32,874 bases of DNA, taken from a virus. Shown one piece after another: positions 29,937-32,874 of this stretch. A program made the position numbers and the translations under genes. Under the pieces are notes generated by a model. It searched no databases, had not been told where the DNA came from, and saw only the letters and a list, made by a program, of their open reading frames with translations. The stretch is taken from positions 1 through 32,874 of the IMG/VR virus record IMGVR_UViG_3300009091_000041; one strand, 5' to 3'. How positions within the stretch are numbered: position 1 is the first letter of the stretch; each line of letters starts with the position of its first letter.

Positions 29937-32141
29937 TTAATTCCCTGTCATTATGATCCAGTTAGTCCCGTCACTAACTAACGTGGCCCACTTACCAGCT
30001 GTCGCGGCCAAGATTGCAGTACCCAATCCGCCGCCGGCCAGTGGATACACATTAGAGCTTGCTGATACCACTGTAAAGGCAGCTGTTGTTTTTATTGTAA
30101 TCTCGCGCCCTGAGTAGGATGCTCCCGATGGCAGCGTAACCGTAATGGTCGCTGATCCAGCACAAATAATCCAATTCTCAGTGGCGGCTACAGAAAAGCT
30201 TGTGGTTTTTGATACTGGGAAGTTACGCCCAAAACTACCATCCATATTAAGATGTAATGTCCCAGTTGGGTTGCTCATTAGCTTTGTACCGCCTGCGCTA
30301 AACAGAGTAAAATCACGTATTGATCCAGCAACCCCCCTGAGAACCAATCCACTGTCTGTGCTTTTCCATATACTGCCATCGGCTGCTGTAGTTATCGGCC
30401 CACTGAGAGTTAATCCCAGCGGGATGCTTACCACGCCTGACGTTGCTATGGACATTGCTAGAACATCACTTGTATAGAACTCAATCGGATAAAATGTTCC
30501 GGTTCCTCTTCTGGATGATCTGATAGATGCATTAGCAGTGGCAGAAGATATCTGGAACCTGAATTCTGAGCAATCAATTGTGCCTGAATTAGCAGACGCA
30601 ATGAATTGACTGGATGTTCCAGTGCCATTTGGGATCAAATGCAGATGGCTTGCGCCATCAACAGTTGATGTTTGCATTATCGTCCTGTCAGCGATAGTGG
30701 CAGCTGAGAAGTCTCCAATTAACCTGCTTCCAACCCCTGTAAATGTCATGCTTCCACTGGCAGACAGATTTACGAATGTAGCCGTACCAAGGAATGCAGG
30801 AGAGGTTTTACGTGCAAATACACCAGTTCCTGTCCCGGTATATTCAGCAGAGGTCAAGTGATAGTATTCATTTGATGTGCCACCCTGCAAGCCAACTATG
30901 TCGTTATGCAACACTGATAGCGGAGTTTCTACTCGCGTATTATGCTGCGTGCCATTGTACGATGTAGTAACAGTCCTTGTGGCCGTGGACGTTACGAATG
31001 ATATCATCCCAAGGCTTGCCGTGGTATCTATCGTGAATGCCGACTGAACAGAAGTTGCTGTTATTGAATCATAGATAGGTGTTACCGCATTAATGTCTGG
31101 TGTTGTTGCGCCAAACAGCTTCTTCCATACAACTCCAGCAACAGCTGCCTCATTGACGTACCCGGCTGGAACGATAATGGTTACAACAGTATCTGAAGTG
31201 CGTGCAGATATTTGATATATACCAAGCGGAGTCTCAAGGTATGATGCATCCGTATTAACGGCAGAAGCATCAATCTTAGCAAGCGCAAACGGGGTTCCTG
31301 CTGAAGCTGTGGCAGTTCTTGTAGTCCCGGCTCCAGTGACTGTTATTGTCGCACCTGAAATAGGTAGCGCATTATACGCATTGCGAGTTATGGTTGTTGT
31401 TCCGCCAGCATTATCCACTCCCGCGAAGAACTCGAACGCCCACGATCCAGCGTCAATTTGCGTGCGCCCCAATGCCGCTGATTTTGCCGCCAAGAAAGCA
31501 ACTGTATTAGATACCGCCGTTCCTGATACAGTTAATTCAGCGGTCGTAACCGGGGTGCGCGATAAGGTAAGCATGACAATGCTATTACTTGCCCCGGCAG
31601 CGATTAGAGTTGGGCTGGCATTGTAGAATGTTATCCCGGAACTAGCAGAAGCAGAGGTCGCTGTAGCGTTTGTCCACGAACTCCCATTGTATTTTATAAC
31701 CTCACCAAGGGCTGGTGTGCTAATCACTACGTCCGAAAGGTTGTCTAATGAAAGGTCAATATTTGCTGTCCCATCGAACGAAACGCCAGCGATTGTCCGT
31801 GGCGTCTGTAGGGCGGCTGCTGTACTTGCCTGAATGGATGCGGTGGCAGAGGCAGCGGTTATTCTTCCCTGTTGATCAATGGTTAAAACTGGTATCGCTG
31901 AAACCGATCCATAAGCACCGGGAGTGACTGCCGTATCTGCCAGTGCAATAGTGCCAGTCCCGGTTATAGGCCCACCAGTGAGGCCAGTCCCAGTATCTAC
32001 CTCCAGCACGCCCCCGGCCAAGATAGCGAACTCGCTCCCGGCCACCTGCTTCGCTTGCCCACCTTGGAAGATTAGAACAAGCTCTGACCCGACAAGAGGT
32101 GTTGTTGCGAACGGTAAATCTACAATTCTTCTCTGTACCAT
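29937..32141 (-). CDS. Tail fibre protein 1
   Basis: A 734-residue beta-rich protein, low in charge. Residues about 45-100 have DTGTGLTGGPITGTGTIAL and VLTIDQQGRITAAS, a repeat typical of fibre shafts. Residues about 461-570 are related to the second fibre. The C-terminal 100 residues (RDFTLFSAGGT to ATAGKWATLVSDGTNWIIMTG) end in the W-containing motif frequent in fibre tips. The N-terminus RRIVDLPFATTPLVGSELVLIFQGG resembles fibre anchoring domains. It probably recognises the host surface. Confidence 0.75.
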   Translation of the reverse strand: MVQRRIVDLPFATTPLVGSELVLIFQGGQAKQVAGSEFAILAGGVLEVDTGTGLTGGPITGTGTIALADTAVTPGAYGSVSAIPVLTIDQQGRITAASATASIQASTAAALQTPRTIAGVSFDGTANIDLSLDNLSDVVISTPALGEVIKYNGSSWTNATATSASASSGITFYNASPTLIAAGASNSIVMLTLSRTPVTTAELTVSGTAVSNTVAFLAAKSAALGRTQIDAGSWAFEFFAGVDNAGGTTTITRNAYNALPISGATITVTGAGTTRTATASAGTPFALAKIDASAVNTDASYLETPLGIYQISARTSDTVVTIIVPAGYVNEAAVAGVVWKKLFGATTPDINAVTPIYDSITATSVQSAFTIDTTASLGMISFVTSTATRTVTTSYNGTQHNTRVETPLSVLHNDIVGLQGGTSNEYYHLTSAEYTGTGTGVFARKTSPAFLGTATFVNLSASGSMTFTGVGSRLIGDFSAATIADRTIMQTSTVDGASHLHLIPNGTGTSSQFIASANSGTIDCSEFRFQISSATANASIRSSRRGTGTFYPIEFYTSDVLAMSIATSGVVSIPLGLTLSGPITTAADGSIWKSTDSGLVLRGVAGSIRDFTLFSAGGTKLMSNPTGTLHLNMDGSFGRNFPVSKTTSFSVAATENWIICAGSATITVTLPSGASYSGREITIKTTAAFTVVSASSNVYPLAGGGLGTAILAATAGKWATLVSDGTNWIIMTGN

Positions 32142-32142
32142 T

Positions 32143-32475
32143 TTATATTTCCAGACTGTCTAAGTTTCCGTTGGTTGATGGTGTATCTGTTGTCTCAACA
32201 GCTATCTCGAACCCGCCATAAGTGTGGTCTATCAATGTCGACTCAGTCACTCCAATATCAACATCTGGACGTGGGAATCTTACCGCAATCTGCTCTGTTT
32301 GACGAGCTGGTAGTTTCCAAGGGTCTTTTAGGTCATTGCACCCCTTGTCACATACACGAAGCCCCGGGATGTTCCTGTCGGAGCTAAGTGTGGCCAATGG
32401 CCTCTTCATGCGGCACCTATCGCAGATTGCAACCGCAAGCGTTGAGTACCCTCTCGTATTTAGGAATCTAGGCAT
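32143..32475 (-). CDS. Small zinc-binding structural-block protein
   Basis: A 110-residue protein. The N-terminal half has two pairs of cysteines, CDRC (about 18-21) and a CDKGC pair (about 42-46), that probably bind zinc; the rest is beta-rich. The ATG at 32475 shares a base with the previous stop (TAATG). An in-frame GTG at 32490 is less likely. It lies between a neck-type protein and the first fibre; a minor neck or tail component is the best guess. Confidence 0.65.
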   Translation of the reverse strand: MPRFLNTRGYSTLAVAICDRCRMKRPLATLSSDRNIPGLRVCDKGCNDLKDPWKLPARQTEQIAVRFPRPDVDIGVTESTLIDHTYGGFEIAVETTDTPSTNGNLDSLEI

Positions 32476-32874
32476 TATCTGTTGTAGCACCCGATTGCCG
32501 GGGCAATGTAGACCGGACTGTTATCACGCTCCTCATCCTCTGCCTCAGCTATGAATTTAGTTGCTTGCGCTTCAAGATACACTATTCGATCCATTTCAAC
32601 GCCCGGCAGCTCCATTGACATTTCGTGTGCCAGCGCCAGCATAATCGCCTTGTACCACCTCTGCGGTATCTCAAGTTCGCCGTTCAAATCACCAACATCC
32701 ATGATGTACCTTGAGCACCTGACTACTATCTGGATAAAGTCATTGTTTGGTACTGGCCACACATTCATTGCTGGTTGCGGTATTGTCCTGTCGAACCAGA
32801 ATTGCAATGGTTGTCCAGACACGAAGTTTTTATTCGGAAGGTTCGTATAGTCATCCCGGTTCAGCCTTGAAAGA
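32475..32874 (-). CDS. Neck-type structural protein (partial)
   Basis: The C-terminal part of a protein that continues beyond the right edge; the frame is open to 32874 and no start is forced inside the window (the in-frame GTG at 32822 is internal to a longer similar stretch, ..NRDDYTNLPNKNFVSGQPLQ). Segments such as FWFDRTIPQPAMNVWPVPN and ELEIPQRWYKAIMLALAHEMSMELPGV are typical of small neck or tail-completion proteins of short-tailed phages. The stop overlaps the next start. Confidence 0.6.
   Translation of the reverse strand, partial: LSRLNRDDYTNLPNKNFVSGQPLQFWFDRTIPQPAMNVWPVPNNDFIQIVVRCSRYIMDVGDLNGELEIPQRWYKAIMLALAHEMSMELPGVEMDRIVYLEAQATKFIAEAEDEERDNSPVYIAPAIGCYNR

Noticed and set aside
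1-32874. CRISPR array
   Set aside because: No regularly spaced direct repeats were seen; the six palindromes are kilobases apart.
15280-32874. Long plus-strand frames opposite the late genes
   Set aside because: They are low-complexity shadows of the leftward structural genes with no ribosome sites or protein patterns.

Overview
This window is part of the genome of a tailed bacteriophage of a Gram-negative host, most likely short-tailed (podovirus-like). The phage assignment rests on a large terminase, an ERF annealing protein with a YqaJ-type exonuclease and SSB, a P22 gp10-like stabiliser, a neck-type adaptor, internal virion-like proteins including a lytic transglycosylase, two tail fibres, and an endolysin/holin cassette. 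The Gram-negative host is inferred from a lipoprotein signal peptide and from a phage protein that ends in a PEP-CTERM sorting signal. No integrase and no CI-type repressor are visible, so the lifestyle is open. Portal, major capsid protein, small terminase and DNA polymerase are not in the window; the structural genes run off the right edge.

Layout. Positions 1-339 are non-coding and rich in inverted repeats, a candidate structured RNA or control region. From 340 to 4609 a leftward operon encodes a Cro-like regulator, an unknown protein, a 52-residue zinc-ribbon protein, a ParB-like protein, a superfamily II helicase and a Toprim primase. A divergent control region (about 4610-4747) holds a perfect palindromic operator whose two ends are the -10 boxes of promoters on both strands. 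From 4748 to 15216 a rightward series encodes an HNH/AP2 homing endonuclease, the ERF/exonuclease/SSB recombination set, a possible PD-(D/E)XK endonuclease, small unknown proteins, the large terminase, a RuvC-like resolvase, a beta-helix protein, a DUF1364-like protein, the PEP-CTERM protein and a DNA methyltransferase. The same operator-promoter recurs upstream of 8538 and 12996, so one repressor could control three points of the early region.

An intrinsic terminator at 15235-15260 separates this from the late block, which is transcribed leftward from beyond the right edge down to 15280: neck-type protein (partial), fibre 1, lysis genes, adaptor, GIY-YIG endonuclease, fibre 2, gp10-like stabiliser, internal virion-like proteins, an HNH endonuclease and the transglycosylase. 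Finding the large terminase among early rightward genes rather than beside the structural genes is unusual.

Two families of short dispersed sequence stand out. One is the 22-bp operator embedded in three near-identical sigma70 promoters. The other is a 20-bp palindrome centred on CTAG, found six times: five at the 3' ends of genes and once inside the ParB-like gene, which raises the possibility of a parS-like site. The window also carries at least three intact homing endonuclease genes and a newly noticed 29-codon remnant of a fourth (GIY-YIG type) at 22126-22215.
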